Positions 16,204 to 27,351 of a DNA stretch of 64,000 nt are shown in pieces. Position 1 is the stretch's first letter. Every line of letters starts with the position of its first letter. Location of the stretch: NCBI RefSeq assembly GCF_001942345.1, contig NZ_MKKI01000033.1, positions 1 through 64,000 of the forward strand. Direction: 5' to 3'. Under the pieces are notes generated by a model that made no database searches, was not told the origin of the DNA, and saw only the letters and a program-made list of their open reading frames with translations. This DNA is from Corynebacterium sp. CNJ-954 (GTDB taxonomy: Bacteria; Actinomycetota; Actinomycetes; Mycobacteriales; Mycobacteriaceae). The translations under genes were made by a program, and so were the position numbers.

Positions 16204-16551
16204 CTAGCCCCACCCGAGTTCGTGCAGGCGGGCGTCGTCGATGCCGAAATGGTGGCCGATCTCGTGGACCACGGTGACCGCCACTTCCTCGACGAGCTGT
16301 TCGTGGGTTGAGCAGTACCGGCAGAGGGCGTCCTTGTAGATGCTGATCTTGTCCGGGAGGAACGTGGGCCACTCCACGGAGCGTTCCGTCAACGCCACGC
16401 CATGGTAGAGCCCCAGGATCGACGGATCCTCGTCGTTGTGGTCCTCGATGACGATGGCGACGTTGTCGAGGGAGTCGAGCAGCTGCCGGGGGATCAGGCG
16501 GAGTCCGCGGTCGACCAGGTCCTCGAAGTCGTCGTCGCTGACCTCGATCAC
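16204..16551 (-). CDS. metallopeptidase family protein (zincin-like)
   Basis: Small cytoplasmic protein of 115 residues with the zinc motif HExxHxxGxxD: VVHEIGHHFGIDDARLHELGW near the C-terminus. It matches the short actinobacterial zincin-like family often annotated as a metallopeptidase (DUF1025/MPN-unrelated). Its ATG overlaps the stop of the upstream septum-formation gene by 4 bp, so both are translated together. The physiological substrate is unknown. Confidence 0.88.
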   Translation of the reverse strand: MIEVSDDDFEDLVDRGLRLIPRQLLDSLDNVAIVIEDHNDEDPSILGLYHGVALTERSVEWPTFLPDKISIYKDALCRYCSTHEQLVEEVAVTVVHEIGHHFGIDDARLHELGWG

Positions 16552-17615
16552 GGCGCCTCGCTGCCGGAAGCCGAGTCGGAGTTGTTGTCATTGTCGCGGC
16601 GCGGGTTACGTTCCGGCTGCTTCTCCGGCGGATTGCCGTCGATGGTGAAGTCGCCGCGGACATCTCCCTGCAGGTCGGCGAAGCCGCCACCGTCCCGCGC
16701 CTTGGTCAGTGCGCAGTTGACGGTCCGTGACCCGGCGTTCCAGGACTCCTGCGGCAGCGTCGTCCAGAAAGGGGTCAACGTGGACTGGTAGAGGTTCTCG
16801 TCGTCTCCGCCACCGAGGAACTCGATGGCCGCGGCGGTGCACACGTCGTCGAGATGGTCGTTCTGCTGCTCGATCGTCGGCCATGCGCCGTCGAAGGTGT
16901 CGCCGAGGTTCACCACCGAGGTCACCTGCCAGGAATAGGGCCGGTCACAGTCGGCGACGTCCACCGCATCGCCCTGGGCGCGCATGCACGTCTCCGCCGG
17001 TTCAGCGGGCGACTGGTCGGTCTCTGCGGCACGGCCGGTGGCCTCGGCGTAGTTCCCGTCGGCCTGGGGCACGGCCACCCCGCACAGCATCGTGCGGTCA
17101 CCACCGTCCCACGCGGCCTCCGGGGGCAGGATCGGGACAATGGAGTAGCGGCCCTGCGGGTCGAGGCGCCCGTCGAGGTAGGTGCGGGTGGGACCTTCAC
17201 ACAGCTCGGAGGTCAGCTGCCCCTGCCGCTCCAGGTCGGGTTGCGGGGCGTCCGGCCCGAACTCGCTGGTCGGGTACTGGGACAGGTCCTCGCGGGTGGC
17301 GACCTCGAAACGGTGGGGGGAGGCGCAGTCGACCACGGCGAAGTCGGTGGCGATGTCGCCGTCCTGCGACCAGTTCACGCAGTCGGCGGTGTCGGCGTCG
17401 GTGAACGCGACCAGTTCCGGGGCTTCTTCAGTGCGGTCCGCGCCACGCTGGGCGACCACCGACGCGCCCTGCGGGGCGAAGTACTCGTAGGCACCTGCCC
17501 CGACCGCTCCGGCGAGGGCCGCCGTGAGCAGCACGGTGACCGTCCTGCGGCGGCCTTTGTTCGGGCGTGCGTCGACAGGACGGTCGGATGCTGAGGACGG
17601 GGTGCTGGACGACAT
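16548..17615 (-). CDS. septum formation family membrane protein
   Basis: About 355 residues, anchored by one N-terminal helix (VTVLLTAALAGAVGAGAYEYF), with the rest outside the membrane. The paired Cys-containing repeats (DCVNWSQDGD...VVDCASPHRFEV and CMRAQGDAVDVADCDRPYSWQVTSVV) are the hallmark of the septum-formation domain (PF13845). The tail is Asn/Asp/Ser-rich and disordered. Three in-frame ATGs (17645, 17624, 17615) are possible; 17615 has GAGAGA at good spacing. The family name is by homology and a division role is not proven. It overlaps the metallopeptidase gene. Confidence 0.82.
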   Translation of the reverse strand: MSSSTPSSASDRPVDARPNKGRRRTVTVLLTAALAGAVGAGAYEYFAPQGASVVAQRGADRTEEAPELVAFTDADTADCVNWSQDGDIATDFAVVDCASPHRFEVATREDLSQYPTSEFGPDAPQPDLERQGQLTSELCEGPTRTYLDGRLDPQGRYSIVPILPPEAAWDGGDRTMLCGVAVPQADGNYAEATGRAAETDQSPAEPAETCMRAQGDAVDVADCDRPYSWQVTSVVNLGDTFDGAWPTIEQQNDHLDDVCTAAAIEFLGGGDDENLYQSTLTPFWTTLPQESWNAGSRTVNCALTKARDGGGFADLQGDVRGDFTIDGNPPEKQPERNPRRDNDNNSDSASGSEAP

Positions 17616-17712
17616 AACACGCATTCTCTCACGGGGAGTGGACATCGTTAGACATCACTGGACATCTCAGGCAGTGGCGGACAGCGCTGCACACGGTTGG
17701 TTCCACTGTAGC

Positions 17713-17718
17713 TAAACT
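17713..17718 (+). promoter_or_regulatory. -10 element, leaderless promoter of serS
   Basis: TAAACT ends 7 nt before the serS ATG. No ribosome binding site is present, so the transcript probably starts at the start codon. Confidence 0.5.
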
Positions 17719-17725
17719 ACGGGGC

Positions 17726-18994
17726 ATGATTGATCTCAAGTTCCTGCGGGAGAACCCTGACGTCGTCCGTGAATCCCAGCGCACCCGTGGCGAGGACCCG
17801 GCACTCGTCGACCGGCTCCTGGAGGCCGACCAGCGTCGCCGCGAGGCCATCGCCGCAGCTGACACGGCCCGGGCTGAGCAGAAGGCGTTCTCGAAGACCA
17901 TGGGTAAGGCCATGAAGGACGCCTCGGACGAGGAACGCGAGTCACTGCGTGCGGAGGGCAAGACCCGTTCCGCCGCGGTGAAGGAACTCGAGGACACGCA
18001 GTCGGCCGCGGAGTCGGACGTGCAGGACCTGCAGATGGCGTTGTCGAACGTCGTCAGCGGCGCCCCCGCTGGTGGGGAGGACGATTTCGTGGTGCTGGAG
18101 CATATCGGTGAGCCCCGTGAATTCGACTTCACCCCGAAGGACCACCTGGAACTGGGGGAGTCGCTGGGCCTGATCGACATGGAACGGGGCGCGAAGGTCT
18201 CCGGCGCCCGTTTCTACTTCCTCACCGGCGACGGGGCGTTGCTCCAGCTCGGCATGCTGCAGCTGGCGGCGCAGAAGGCGCGTGACCACGGCTTCCAGCT
18301 GATGATCCCACCGGTGCTGGTGCGGCCGGAAATCATGGCCGGCACCGGGTTCCTCGGCGCCCACGCCGACGAGATCTACCGGCTCGAGGCGGACGACATG
18401 TACCTCGTCGGCACCAGTGAGGTCGCGCTGGCCGGCTACCACAAGGACGAGATCATCGACCTGTCGGACGGTCCGGTGCGCTACGCCGGCTGGTCGTCCT
18501 GCTTCCGCCGCGAGGCCGGCTCCTACGGCAAGGACACCCGCGGGATCCTGCGCGTGCACCAGTTCGACAAGGTCGAGATGTTCGTCTACTGCCGTCCGGA
18601 GGACGCCGAGCAGCAGCACCAGGAGCTCCTGGCGATGGAGAAGGACATGCTCGCCGCCGTGCAGGTCCCGTACCGTGTCATCGACGTGGCCGGTGGCGAC
18701 CTCGGTTCATCGGCGTCCCGCAAGTTCGACACGGAGGCCTGGGTCCCGACCCAGAGCGCCTACCGCGAGCTGACCTCCACGTCCAACTGCACCACTTTCC
18801 AGGCGCGGCGTCTCAAGACCCGTTACCGTGATGAGGACGGCAAGGCACAGACGGCCGCCACCCTCAACGGCACCCTGGCCACCACCCGGTGGCTTGTCGC
18901 CATCCTGGAGAACAACCAGCAGGCGGACGGATCGGTCGTCGTGCCCGAGGCCCTGCGACCCTTCGTGGGCAAGGACGTCCTGACCCCGAAGTGA
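17726..18994 (+). CDS. serS: seryl-tRNA synthetase
   Basis: Charges tRNA-Ser (and tRNA-Sec if present). Class II synthetase of 422 residues, the normal length. It has the N-terminal antiparallel coiled coil that grips the tRNA arm (about 25-105), then motif 2 [22 protein letters not shown] and motif 3 [18 protein letters not shown], with the serine-site [16 protein letters not shown] 17726 starts the family-typical [12 protein letters not shown]. It is followed at 33 bp by an acyltransferase gene with its own AAGGAG site. Confidence 0.97.
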   Translation: MIDLKFLRENPDVVRESQRTRGEDPALVDRLLEADQRRREAIAAADTARAEQKAFSKTMGKAMKDASDEERESLRAEGKTRSAAVKELEDTQSAAESDVQDLQMALSNVVSGAPAGGEDDFVVLEHIGEPREFDFTPKDHLELGESLGLIDMERGAKVSGARFYFLTGDGALLQLGMLQLAAQKARDHGFQLMIPPVLVRPEIMAGTGFLGAHADEIYRLEADDMYLVGTSEVALAGYHKDEIIDLSDGPVRYAGWSSCFRREAGSYGKDTRGILRVHQFDKVEMFVYCRPEDAEQQHQELLAMEKDMLAAVQVPYRVIDVAGGDLGSSASRKFDTEAWVPTQSAYRELTSTSNCTTFQARRLKTRYRDEDGKAQTAATLNGTLATTRWLVAILENNQQADGSVVVPEALRPFVGKDVLTPK

Positions 18995-19027
18995 GCCGCG
19001 CAACACAACAAGGAGACATAACACGGC

Positions 19028-19936
19028 ATGTGGATTCCCAAAGGCTTCGAGATCCCCACGGGTGTGCCTGACACACCCGCCCACCCGGAATCGAAGGAGC
19101 TGTTCTACGGGCGGTTGATCATCCCCCTCGCGAAGTTCTGGATGCGTTATGTCCAGCGGCTGAAGGTCGAGATCTACCACCCGGAGCGCATCCCCACCGA
19201 CGGCGGGGCGGTGCTCGCGGTGAACCACACCGGCTACTGGGACTTCGTCTTCGGCGGTATCCCCTCCGCGATGAACGGGGGGCGCCTGGTGCGGTTCATG
19301 GCGAAGAAGGAGATCTGGGACAACCCGGTCGCCGGCCCAGCCATGTCGGGGTGCCACCACATCCCGGTGGACCGTGCCGACGGGGCCGGATCGGTCCGTG
19401 AGGCGACCCGCCGTGCCGCGGGTGGTGAGCTCATCGGGATCTTCCCGGAGGCCACCATCTCCCGGTCGTTCGAGATCAAGGAATTCAAGGACGGTGCAGC
19501 ACGGATCGCCCAGGACGCCGGGGTGCCGTTGATCCCGGTGGTGCTGTGGGGATCGCAGCGTATCTGGACGAAGGGGCGCAAGCCGATCTGGCGTCCCAAG
19601 GACGCCTCGCTGATCCTGTCTGTCGGTGAGCCGGTGGACCTCAGCGGCTCGTCGCGGGAGGCCACTGACCGTCTCCACGAGTCGATGGTCGAGATCCTCG
19701 ACACGTCCCGCGCGCGTTACGCGGAGGCGTTCGGACCGTTCGAGGACGGCGAGTACTGGATGCCCGCCTCCCTGGGAGGATCGGCGCCCTCATTAGAGGA
19801 GGCCACGACCCGGGACCGTGAGGACGCGGCGAAACGCAAGGAGGAGCGGATCCGGCAGGACGCGGAGAAAGCGGCAGGCGTGACCCCGGAGAAGAAGTCC
19901 CTGCTGGGACGTCTGCGTGGGAAGCTGGGACGCTAA
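19028..19936 (+). CDS. 1-acyl-sn-glycerol-3-phosphate acyltransferase (PlsC family)
   Basis: Transfers an acyl chain to lysophosphatidic acid or a similar acceptor at the membrane. The 302-residue product has the catalytic NHTGYWD (HX4D motif), the substrate motif FPEATISRSF (FPEG variant) and the VPLIPVVLWGSQR segment. The C-terminal 50 residues are a charged Glu/Lys/Arg tail. ATG 19028 is preceded by AAGGAG. It directly abuts the HAD phosphatase gene (TAA-GTG), so serS, this gene and the phosphatase may be cotranscribed. Confidence 0.92.
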   Translation: MWIPKGFEIPTGVPDTPAHPESKELFYGRLIIPLAKFWMRYVQRLKVEIYHPERIPTDGGAVLAVNHTGYWDFVFGGIPSAMNGGRLVRFMAKKEIWDNPVAGPAMSGCHHIPVDRADGAGSVREATRRAAGGELIGIFPEATISRSFEIKEFKDGAARIAQDAGVPLIPVVLWGSQRIWTKGRKPIWRPKDASLILSVGEPVDLSGSSREATDRLHESMVEILDTSRARYAEAFGPFEDGEYWMPASLGGSAPSLEEATTRDREDAAKRKEERIRQDAEKAAGVTPEKKSLLGRLRGKLGR

Positions 19937-20836
19937 GTGACTGAGTCGGCTGTACCGGCCGCCCCCACGTTGGTCGTCAGCGACCTCGACGGCACGTTGG
20001 TCACCTCCGCCGAGCGGGTGTCGCCACGTGCGTGTGCGGTGATCAACCGCCTGGTGGCTGCCGGGGCGACGTTCATTCCCGCCTCCGGCAGGCCCGCCCG
20101 GTGGATGCTCCCGGTGATTGAGCAGCTGGGACTGCGGCCGGTGTGCGTGTGTGCCAACGGGGCAGTGGTCTACGATTCGGCGTCCGACCGGATCACCTAC
20201 GCCGCTGAGCTACCGGCGGACGTTCTGACCCGCGTCACCGCCACCATTTCAGAGGCGACGGGGCCTTGGCTGGCTGACCGGGGCCTGCCGCCGGTGACGT
20301 TCGCTGCGGAGCGCGCCGGGCGCAGCGCCTTTGACCGCGCCGACGAACTTTTCGCCGTGCAGCCGGAGTATCCGCACGCCTGGGACACGGAGGAGCACTC
20401 GGTGGAGCCTCTCGACGCCCTGTGCTCGGTGCCGGCGGTGAAGCTGCTCGTGCGGCACGAGGCGATGGAGAGTTCGGAGCTTTTCGACCTGGTCAACCCG
20501 GTTGTTGATCCGACAGTTGCGCACGTCACCTGGTCCTTCAGTGGCGGGCTGCTGGAGGTCAACGTCCCGGGTGTCTCGAAGCTGTCCGGTGTGGCGCACG
20601 CGTTGGGGGGCGTGGCCGACCATGCGGCGGCACCGGGGGAACGGATGATCCCCGCGCTGGACCCGTCGCGTGTCGTGGCGTTCGGGGACATGCCCAACGA
20701 TGTGGCGATGCTGCAGTGGGCGGGGACAGGTGTGGCGATGGGCAACGCCGTGGATGAGGTGGTGGCGATCGCCGACCAGTGCACATCCTCGAACGACGAC
20801 GACGGTGTCGCCGAAGTGCTGGAGCAGTGGTTCTGA
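19937..20836 (+). CDS. HAD superfamily hydrolase (Cof-type)
   Basis: Sugar-phosphate or nucleotide phosphatase of the HAD IIB (Cof) class, 299 residues. Motif I is VSDLDGTLVT, motif II IPASGRPARW, and motifs III/IV lie around VVAFGDMPNDVAMLQWAG. The cap domain fills residues 85-190. The GTG start abuts the acyltransferase stop with no gap, implying coupled translation. The natural substrate cannot be read from sequence. Confidence 0.9.
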   Translation: MTESAVPAAPTLVVSDLDGTLVTSAERVSPRACAVINRLVAAGATFIPASGRPARWMLPVIEQLGLRPVCVCANGAVVYDSASDRITYAAELPADVLTRVTATISEATGPWLADRGLPPVTFAAERAGRSAFDRADELFAVQPEYPHAWDTEEHSVEPLDALCSVPAVKLLVRHEAMESSELFDLVNPVVDPTVAHVTWSFSGGLLEVNVPGVSKLSGVAHALGGVADHAAAPGERMIPALDPSRVVAFGDMPNDVAMLQWAGTGVAMGNAVDEVVAIADQCTSSNDDDGVAEVLEQWF

Positions 20837-20938
20837 CAGGTCGAACGCGTGGTTCGAACACTGGCTCGCGGTGTCCGTGGGGGTGAGTAGAACTTGGGGG
20901 ACCAGCTCAGCGCCCCGACACCAGAGGAGCACCCCACC

Positions 20939-21412
20939 ATGAATGATCTCGACCGTATCTCCGGTATCTCCGGCTCCGTCCCAATCGCGATCCTCGAACC
21001 CCTGTCGCGCCGTCGCGTGATGGAGACACTGGAGCGACTGGGCTTCGCCTACCGTGTCGACCGGGAGGCGGAGGTCAGCACGGAATGGGAACACGCCACA
21101 TACTGGTTCTCCATTGCGGGGAAGGACAACAACGTCCTCTCGGTCACCGGCTACTGGAACGGGTGGATACCCGCTGAGTACCGGGAAGGTCTGCTGGAGG
21201 ACTGCAACCGGTGGAACAGGGACCACTACATGCCGAAAGCCCATCTCGACGTCGACAGTGACGGTGACCAGCACATTCTGGTCGAGCACGCCGTGGGCTA
21301 CGAGTTCGGCGTCACCGACGAACAGCTCTACCAGCACATCGGGGTGACGATTAATCCCGGCAACGTCTTCTTCGACGAGTTGAGTGAGACGTATCCCGGC
21401 TGGGTCCGCTGA
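20939..21412 (+). CDS. YbjN domain-containing protein
   Basis: Soluble 157-residue protein with the YbjN fold: an N-terminal helix LSRRRVMETLERLGFAYRVD followed by paired beta-hairpins WEHATYWFSIAG and VLSVTGYWNGWIPAE. YbjN domains resemble type III secretion chaperones and have no set function in actinobacteria. The start is supported by CAGAGGAG before the ATG. It stands alone, with about 100 bp before it and 219 bp after it. The downstream gap holds the fabG promoter region (TTAGTAGTATCC near 21540). Confidence 0.8.
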   Translation: MNDLDRISGISGSVPIAILEPLSRRRVMETLERLGFAYRVDREAEVSTEWEHATYWFSIAGKDNNVLSVTGYWNGWIPAEYREGLLEDCNRWNRDHYMPKAHLDVDSDGDQHILVEHAVGYEFGVTDEQLYQHIGVTINPGNVFFDELSETYPGWVR

Positions 21413-21631
21413 CCTCCGTCGGAGGGAGCCGTACTCACACTTGTACTGAGGTGCTTTCCCACAGACATCATGGCAGATGACCGGCAGGTGGGGCGGACCC
21501 AGGAATCTTGCCGTTCTCACGCCCGCACGGCCATGATTCTTAGTAGTATCCTTGGTGGAAGGCATCGGCGGAGCTTCTCGTCTCCGTTCCGGTGAACACC
21601 ACGACAACCACGTCACCATGAAGGAGTCCAT

Positions 21632-22384
21632 ATGTCCCAACGCACAGCAATCGTCACCGGCGCCGCCCGCGGCATCGGTGCGGAGGTGGCCGCACGTCTG
21701 GCCGACGACGGTATGGCCGTCGCCGTCCTCGACCTCGATGAAAACGCATGCCAGAAGGTCGTTGACCGCATCACCTCCGCCGGAGGGAAGGCACTCGCCG
21801 TCGGCGCGGACGTCTCCGACGAGGACGCGGTCAAGGCCGCCGTCGACCGGGTCGCCGACGAACTCGGCGCTCCCACCGTCCTGGTCAACAATGCCGGAAT
21901 CATCCGAGACAATCTCCTGTTCAAGATGGGTACGGATGACTGGGACGCGGTGATGTCCGTGCATCTGCGCGGCGCGTTCCTCATGTCCCGCGCGGTGCAG
22001 GCCTACCAGACCAAGGAAAAGTGGGGCCGCATCATCAACCTGTCGTCGACCTCAGCTCTGGGCAACCGCGGACAGGTCAACTACTCGGCGGCGAAAGCGG
22101 GTATGCAGGGCTTCACCAAGACCCTCGCCATCGAACTCGGCAAGTTCGGTGTCACGGCGAACGCCGTCGCCCCCGGTTTCATCGCCACCGAAATGACCCA
22201 GGCGACCGCAGAGCGGGTGGGTGTGAGCTTCGAGGACTTCAAGGCCGCCGCGGCCAAGGAGGTTCCCGTCCAGCGCGCCGGTGTTCCGGCCGACATTGCC
22301 CATGCCATCAGCTTCTTTGCCAGTGAAGGCGCCGGATATGTGTCCGGACAAGTGCTGTACGTCGCCGGCGGACCGAAGGACTAG
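21632..22384 (+). CDS. fabG: 3-oxoacyl-ACP reductase-type SDR
   Basis: NAD(P)H-dependent short-chain dehydrogenase, 250 residues. The cofactor loop is TGAARGIG (9-16), NNAG follows, and the catalytic residues are Ser in NLSSTSALG, Tyr151 and Lys155 in NYSAAKAG. The C-terminus PGFIATEMT and YVSGQVLYVAGG are FabG-like. The ATG follows AAGGAG. It is 4 bp upstream of a MaoC-type dehydratase, so the pair could reduce and dehydrate a 3-oxoacyl chain in fatty-acid synthesis or modification. Assignment as the essential FabG rather than a paralogue is not certain. Confidence 0.88.
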   Translation: MSQRTAIVTGAARGIGAEVAARLADDGMAVAVLDLDENACQKVVDRITSAGGKALAVGADVSDEDAVKAAVDRVADELGAPTVLVNNAGIIRDNLLFKMGTDDWDAVMSVHLRGAFLMSRAVQAYQTKEKWGRIINLSSTSALGNRGQVNYSAAKAGMQGFTKTLAIELGKFGVTANAVAPGFIATEMTQATAERVGVSFEDFKAAAAKEVPVQRAGVPADIAHAISFFASEGAGYVSGQVLYVAGGPKD

Positions 22385-22388
22385 AACA

Positions 22389-22841
22389 ATGCGTGTACTC
22401 AATGGACTTGATGAACTGCAGGCCGCTGTCGGCGAGCACCTCGGCTACAGTGACTGGCTTGAGATCGACCAGGAACGGATCAACCAGTTCGCCGACGCTA
22501 CCGGCGACCACCAGTGGATCCACGTCGACCCGGAGCGCGCCAAGGAAGGCCCGTTCGGCTCGACCATCGCCCACGGTTACCTGACGCTGTCGCTGGTCTC
22601 GATGCTGGTGTGGCAGATCTACACCGTCAAGGGGACGACGATGGGAGTGAACTACGGTACGGAGAAGGTGCGTTTCCCCGCTCCGGTCCCCGTGGGCTCA
22701 CGGATCCGGGCGGGGGCGGAACTCCTCTCCGTCGAACCCGGTGGCGGCGGACAGCGTGCGGTGACCCGCGTGACGATCGAACGTGAGGGCGGCGACCGCC
22801 CGGTATGCGTCGCCGACGTCCTCTCCGTCCTGAGGTTCTGA
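22389..22841 (+). CDS. MaoC family dehydratase
   Basis: Hot-dog-fold (R)-hydratase of 150 residues acting on enoyl/hydroxyacyl thioesters. The hydratase motif is present as FADATGDHQWIHVDPERAKEGPFGSTIAHGYLTLSL (key residues Asp, His in DHQWIH and the GSTIAHGYL loop). It begins 4 bp after fabG, which supports a joint reductase-dehydratase role. Translation is probably coupled because no clear ribosome site is visible. It converges on the quinone-reductase-like gene with an 18-bp gap. Confidence 0.9.
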   Translation: MRVLNGLDELQAAVGEHLGYSDWLEIDQERINQFADATGDHQWIHVDPERAKEGPFGSTIAHGYLTLSLVSMLVWQIYTVKGTTMGVNYGTEKVRFPAPVPVGSRIRAGAELLSVEPGGGGQRAVTRVTIEREGGDRPVCVADVLSVLRF

Positions 22842-22859
22842 GACGACGGGGGACTGGAC

Positions 22860-25143
<2,284 letters not shown>

Positions 25144-25174
25144 CGGCGCGAGGGGCGCGGCCCTTCTGAGAAAC

Positions 25175-25228
25175 AGGCACCATCCTGTGCACGCGATAGC
25201 TCTGTTCCACGTGTCCGGGATGGTGCCT
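25175..25228 (+). terminator. hairpin terminator after glf
   Basis: Perfect 11-bp arms AGGCACCATCC (25175-25185) and GGATGGTGCCT (25218-25228) with a 32-nt loop, followed by TCTTGT. It lies between glf and a convergent gene and marks the left edge of the accessory block. Confidence 0.7.
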
Positions 25229-25273
25229 TCTTGTGCTCTGAGGTACGGGTGCCGGTCGGTCGTCAGTCGTCTG

Positions 25274-25945
25274 TCAGTCGTCGAGGTCGGTGGCCACCAC
25301 GGAGAAGTCGTCGGCCAGGTCGACATCGACCTCGCGTCCGTCCTGCCCCTGGACACTGACCTCGTAGGTCACACCCCGGTCATCGGAGGAGGACACGGAG
25401 TCCACGACGCCGTCCCGGACGCCGGCCTCACCGGACGCTGTCAGGGCCGCGTCGATCACGTCGTCGAGCGCATCCAGGTCAAGGACCGGATCCTGCCGGT
25501 CGGACTTGTCGGCTTCCTCGGTCTCGACGCGCATGGCACCGTCGGCGGCGACATGAACCTCAGCGGACCCGCCGTCGTCGAGTTCAACCTCGACCTCGTG
25601 ACCGCTCCCCTCGATGTCGACGGAGCTGGCTCCGTTGCCACCGGCTTCGGCGACGGCCTGTTCCGCAGCGTCCCGGAATGAGGCGGCGTCCGTCCCGGCG
25701 GTGGTCGGTGCGCCGTCAGTGTCAGCCCGGTTCTCGGCGGCGACGGTACGCACGCTGTTGTTGCTGTCATTGCCGTCATCGTCGGAGTTCTCCGAGACAC
25801 CGTAGGCGACGCCTCCGGCCAGGAGCAGGGCGGCGACCGCGCCAGCTCCGATGACGATGCCCTTACGCTTCTTACGCGGCACCGTGGCCGTGTCGGTGGT
25901 TTCTGTGTGTGCTGTGTTTCCTGTGTTTCCTGTGTTTTCTGACAT
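25274..25945 (-). CDS. membrane-anchored acidic protein, PepSY-like, two-component-linked
   Basis: 223 residues: a short cytoplasmic Thr/Asn-rich N-terminus (ENTGNTGNT), a basic stop (PRKKRKG), one membrane helix (IVIGAGAVAALLLAGGVAYGV) and a highly acidic outer part. The outer part has two similar beta/alpha stretches (AAEQAVAEAGGNGASSVDIE and the DVIDAALTASGEAGVRDGVV region) that resemble PepSY domains, which often sense or inhibit at the cell surface. It follows the histidine kinase gene by 56 bp on the same strand. This suggests an accessory or target of that system. Function is inferred only. Confidence 0.65.
   Translation of the reverse strand: MSENTGNTGNTAHTETTDTATVPRKKRKGIVIGAGAVAALLLAGGVAYGVSENSDDDGNDSNNSVRTVAAENRADTDGAPTTAGTDAASFRDAAEQAVAEAGGNGASSVDIEGSGHEVEVELDDGGSAEVHVAADGAMRVETEEADKSDRQDPVLDLDALDDVIDAALTASGEAGVRDGVVDSVSSSDDRGVTYEVSVQGQDGREVDVDLADDFSVVATDLDD
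25912..25938 (-). repeat. in-frame 9-bp repeat at a gene 5' end
   Basis: CTGTGTTTC is repeated three times (last copy ends in T). On the coding strand it gives the repeated tripeptide NTG/ENT at the extreme N-terminus of the PepSY-like protein. The unit is a multiple of three, so copy changes would not break the frame. Confidence 0.6.
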
Positions 25946-26001
25946 GCACCCACCATGTCTGACAGGTACTGAACCCTTTCTGAAACTTGCTGAAAGCCTC
26001 T

Positions 26002-27348
26002 TTATCTCGGCAGGGCAACCGTGAAAACTGCGCCTCCGTGCGTCGCGTCGTCCGTACTCTCGCCAACCACCACCTGCCCGTGGTGGGCCTGGACGATCTC
26101 CTTGACGATGGCGAGTCCGAGACCGCTCCCTCCGGCGTCGCGGGCGCGTCCCTCGTCCAGGCGGGCGAACCTGTCGAAGATGCGCTCCCGGTCGTTCTTT
26201 GGGACACCGGCACCGTCGTCCGCGACGGTCAGCACGACAGCGGAAGTGGTCCGGTCGGTGATTCGGAGACCGAGAACGACCCGTGACTCCGCATGGCGGG
26301 CGGCATTGTCGACGAGGTTGCGCACCGCCCGGCCAAGCAGTCGGGGATTACCCTCCACCTGGGCTGCATCCACACCGGAGGTATCCACAGTGAGTGCACT
26401 GATCCGCTTCAGCCGGTCCGCCTCCGCCAACAGCAGGTCGTCGAGGTCCACGGGCTCCGTGGGAGGACGGTGGTTCTCGTCGAGCCGCGCCAACAGCAGC
26501 AGCCCCTCCACCAGGTTCTGCATCCGCTCCCCTTCGTCGAGGACGACCTCACTGAGTTCGTGCAGGGAGGTGGCGTCCGGGTAGGACGCCCCGAGCTCCG
26601 CGTGCTGGCGCATGGTCGCCAACGGTGAGCGGAGCTCGTGGGAGGCGTCGCTGACGAACCTGCGTTGTACCGCCTGTGAATGCTCGAGTCGTGCAAGCAT
26701 GCGGTTCATGGTTGTCGCCAGCGCCCCGAGCTCGTCGTCCCCGGCGTCCACTCGGCGGGAGAGCTCGTCGGCGGTGATGCTGTCGACCTGACGGCGGAGG
26801 CGTTCGACCGGACGCAGCGCACGCCCGGTCACGATCCACACCACCGCCCCCACCAGCACGATGACCAGTGGGACGGCCACGGCCAGCAGGATCGTCGTCG
26901 CGCTGACCGTCTCGTCGACGTGCTCGGTCGTCCGGGCGACGGTGAACGTCCCGGCGTCGGTGTCCTCGGAGACCACCAGGTAGGGTTCGTCGTCCACGGT
27001 GACCTGTCGGGACGACTCGCCGGGCTCCGGGAGCTGGTCAGCCTCGTCGTCATTGACCACGGTGCCGGTGTCGCCGGCAGCGTTGAACCGGACGAGCTGG
27101 TCATCATCGACTCCGGTAATGATGCTCTCTGCCCGCGAGGGGTCGTTCTCGACCTGGGAACTGAGGGAGTCGAGGTCCTGCTCCGCGGACTCTTCGACGG
27201 ACGCCGTGAGCACCCGTCCGAGCACCAGTACGGCGACCACCGCGCTGACGACGAGGATCAACGTGACGATGGCGGTCGCCCCTGCCGTGACCCGGGTACG
27301 GATCGAGTGGCGTGTCCCGTGACGTGTGGTGGGTTGTGTGCCGGGCAC
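26002..27348 (-). CDS. sensor histidine kinase
   Basis: Membrane sensor of a two-component system, 448 residues. TM1 is 21-44 and TM2 151-174, enclosing a sensor domain of about 105 residues on the outside. A HAMP segment follows (about 175-228), then the phosphoacceptor box FVSDASHELRSPL (His237), the N box NLVDNAARHA, the G1 box VADDGAGVPKND and the G2 box GGSGLGLAIVKEIV. The start lies 3 bp after the response-regulator stop. The signal sensed is unknown; the acidic sensor loop could bind cations or peptides. Confidence 0.93.
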   Translation of the reverse strand: MPGTQPTTRHGTRHSIRTRVTAGATAIVTLILVVSAVVAVLVLGRVLTASVEESAEQDLDSLSSQVENDPSRAESIITGVDDDQLVRFNAAGDTGTVVNDDEADQLPEPGESSRQVTVDDEPYLVVSEDTDAGTFTVARTTEHVDETVSATTILLAVAVPLVIVLVGAVVWIVTGRALRPVERLRRQVDSITADELSRRVDAGDDELGALATTMNRMLARLEHSQAVQRRFVSDASHELRSPLATMRQHAELGASYPDATSLHELSEVVLDEGERMQNLVEGLLLLARLDENHRPPTEPVDLDDLLLAEADRLKRISALTVDTSGVDAAQVEGNPRLLGRAVRNLVDNAARHAESRVVLGLRITDRTTSAVVLTVADDGAGVPKNDRERIFDRFARLDEGRARDAGGSGLGLAIVKEIVQAHHGQVVVGESTDDATHGGAVFTVALPR

Positions 27349-27351
27349 GAC